Below, piece by piece: positions 36,679 through 37,715 of a stretch of 37,715 nt of DNA. Position 1 is the first letter of the stretch. Each line of letters opens with the position of its first letter. The notes under the pieces were generated by a model. The model searched no databases, was not told the origin of the DNA, and saw only the letters and a program-made list of their open reading frames with translations. Origin of the DNA: Sphacelaria rigidula (taxonomy: Eukaryota > Phaeophyceae > Sphacelariales); NCBI GenBank assembly GCA_964200075.2, contig CAXNAA020000015.1:1-37715 (forward strand), given 5' to 3'. Both the position numbers and the translations under genes were made by a program.

Positions 36679-37387
36679 GCGGAAACAGTTGTGAACGAGG
36701 ACAACGGGGCGCAGGCACACGATCGGAATACGGTCACCTCCGCCGCAGAGCCGGACGCCACTGTGAGTGAGACCGATGAAGGCACCCAACCATTCGGTGG
36801 TCAGCAGACCCTTGTTGTTCCTACAAATACAGGCTTTTCAGCCAAAGCACACCTTGAACAAGTCGTAGTTGTAACGGAGACAACCGATCCCCTTGTGAAC
36901 AACGATGAACACTTCGTTTTGAAGGCAGCAGATGCAGGCGCCGACCGAAGTGAGACACGTCAAGTGAAGAAAGGTTCTGAAGCGGCGAAAACAATGCAAG
37001 GCATGCCGCTCGCCAACGATATCCATCAACTGTGCACTGCACCGCCGTCCGAGGTGGACCCCACCGATAGTGATGTACCGGCAAGGGAGAGCTGCGCGAA
37101 TGTAAAGTTAGATGCATCACTCAATACGGACGACGATTATCATACACTACATGATACCTCGACTGGGTCCCGAGTGCAAGATTTGCCGGCAACAGCACTC
37201 GCCGAAGTGAACGTTACCATCACGTCGGGCGAGGGGACACCGCCAGACACTGTTGTAGAGGCTACGGTGGTCCAGCCCAAAACCACCGAACCGGAGAAGC
37301 TGACGGTACCTTCGATACACATGGGCGACAACGGCGCTGTGGGTAGAAGCATTGCGGCACCGCCCTCTGCTTTAGACGATAAACGAG
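36679..37387 (+). CDS. Exon 10: acidic C-terminal segment
   Basis: The exon follows the acceptor GTCACAG (36678) in phase 0 and ends before the canonical donor GTGAGC (37388), leaving one base. It encodes about 236 residues rich in Thr, Glu, Asp, Val, Ala and Pro. These resemble the giant exon in composition but do not repeat the module consensus. No domain, signal peptide or membrane segment is seen. It could instead be the start of a separate gene, with the first ATG of this frame at 36628, but the phase match on both sides and the like composition favour one gene. Its function is unknown. Confidence 0.6.
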
Positions 37388-37502
37388 GTGAGCGCAAGTG
37401 AAACCTTGATATTGACGTCGTAGTCACCGCAGACACTATCGAGGTTGTTGGCATTTCGTCACACACAGCCGGAGGTGGCGATAAAACAATACGCTTTTGT
37501 AG
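37388..37502 (+). other. Intron between exons 10 and 11
   Basis: 115 bases from GTGAGC to a pyrimidine-rich ACGCTTTTGTAG. It is phase 1: the G left by exon 10 joins GC to give a Gly codon, and the frame stays open on both sides. Confidence 0.65.
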
Positions 37503-37705
37503 GCGAGATGGGAAGGGGCGAAGTCACCCCGCCACTGACCTCAGGCGTTAATTTGGACCAAGCAGACGGTCAGGGTATGGATGATAATGTTGGAGTATCA
37601 AAAGATACCATAAAGCCTACTGACGTGTCGTTACTGGGGGACACAAGTGTCACAGAGTCATCCTACGATAGGGGGGGGGGCTTACTCATTTGTTGCTTGC
37701 CTTAG
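37503..37705 (+). CDS. Exon 11: last visible coding segment
   Basis: It begins after TTTTGTAG (37502) and completes a Gly codon from exon 10. It encodes about 67 acidic, Thr/Ser/Gly-rich residues of the same character as the preceding exon, to a TAG at 37703-37705. The last dozen residues (Gly run, then Leu/Cys-rich) lose that character after a G10 run at 37671-37680. So either the exon is spliced near there, or the homopolymer length is misread and the true frame continues beyond the window. No domain is recognised. Confidence 0.5.
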
Positions 37706-37715
37706 CCGTGTGACC

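Overview
The window reads as eukaryotic nuclear DNA. It holds several short exons with GT..AG boundaries and matching phases, then one enormous uninterrupted exon, then at least two more exons, all on the + strand. No bacterial-style operons, RNA genes, CRISPR arrays or intact mobile elements are visible. Intron-rich genes, balanced to GC-rich coding sequence and long IQ-motif arrays would suit a stramenopile such as a brown alga, but that is an impression and no marker gene proves it.

Most or all of the window appears to be one gene, open at both ends. Bases 530-3752 carry five exons whose joined product is a chain of about twelve IQ (calmodulin-binding) motifs, many exactly 26 residues apart. 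Bases 3983-4654 hold two or three smaller, less certain linker exons. A single exon then runs from about 5046 to at least 36338 (open to the stop at 36431), roughly 10,460 codons. After about 350 unique acidic residues it consists of about 75 tandem copies of a module of about 135-138 residues (411 bp). Exons at 36679-37387 and from 37503 continue the gene; their phases agree with each other.

The module is strikingly acidic: about 32 Asp/Glu against 2 Arg in a 137-residue consensus, almost without aromatic residues or Cys. It carries a His-Glu-Gln signature and two Asp-rich stretches. One of these, N-A-D-[EG]-D-G-x-A-S-x-A-E, has the 1-3-5-6-9-12 spacing of a DxDxDG / EF-hand-type calcium loop. 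With the upstream IQ array this suggests, as a hypothesis only, a giant intracellular scaffold with calmodulin-binding and calcium-loading parts.

The array also records its own history. The two outer ends share one subtype, intermediate zones share a second, and a homogenised core (about 17.6-30.6 kb) has a third, as if the array grew from the inside. Several scars are visible: fused or truncated modules, a locally shifted reading frame that was restored, a long-distance duplicated module, and a TTTAGGG/TTAGGG telomere-like filler at a deletion junction. All of them leave the 31-kb frame open.
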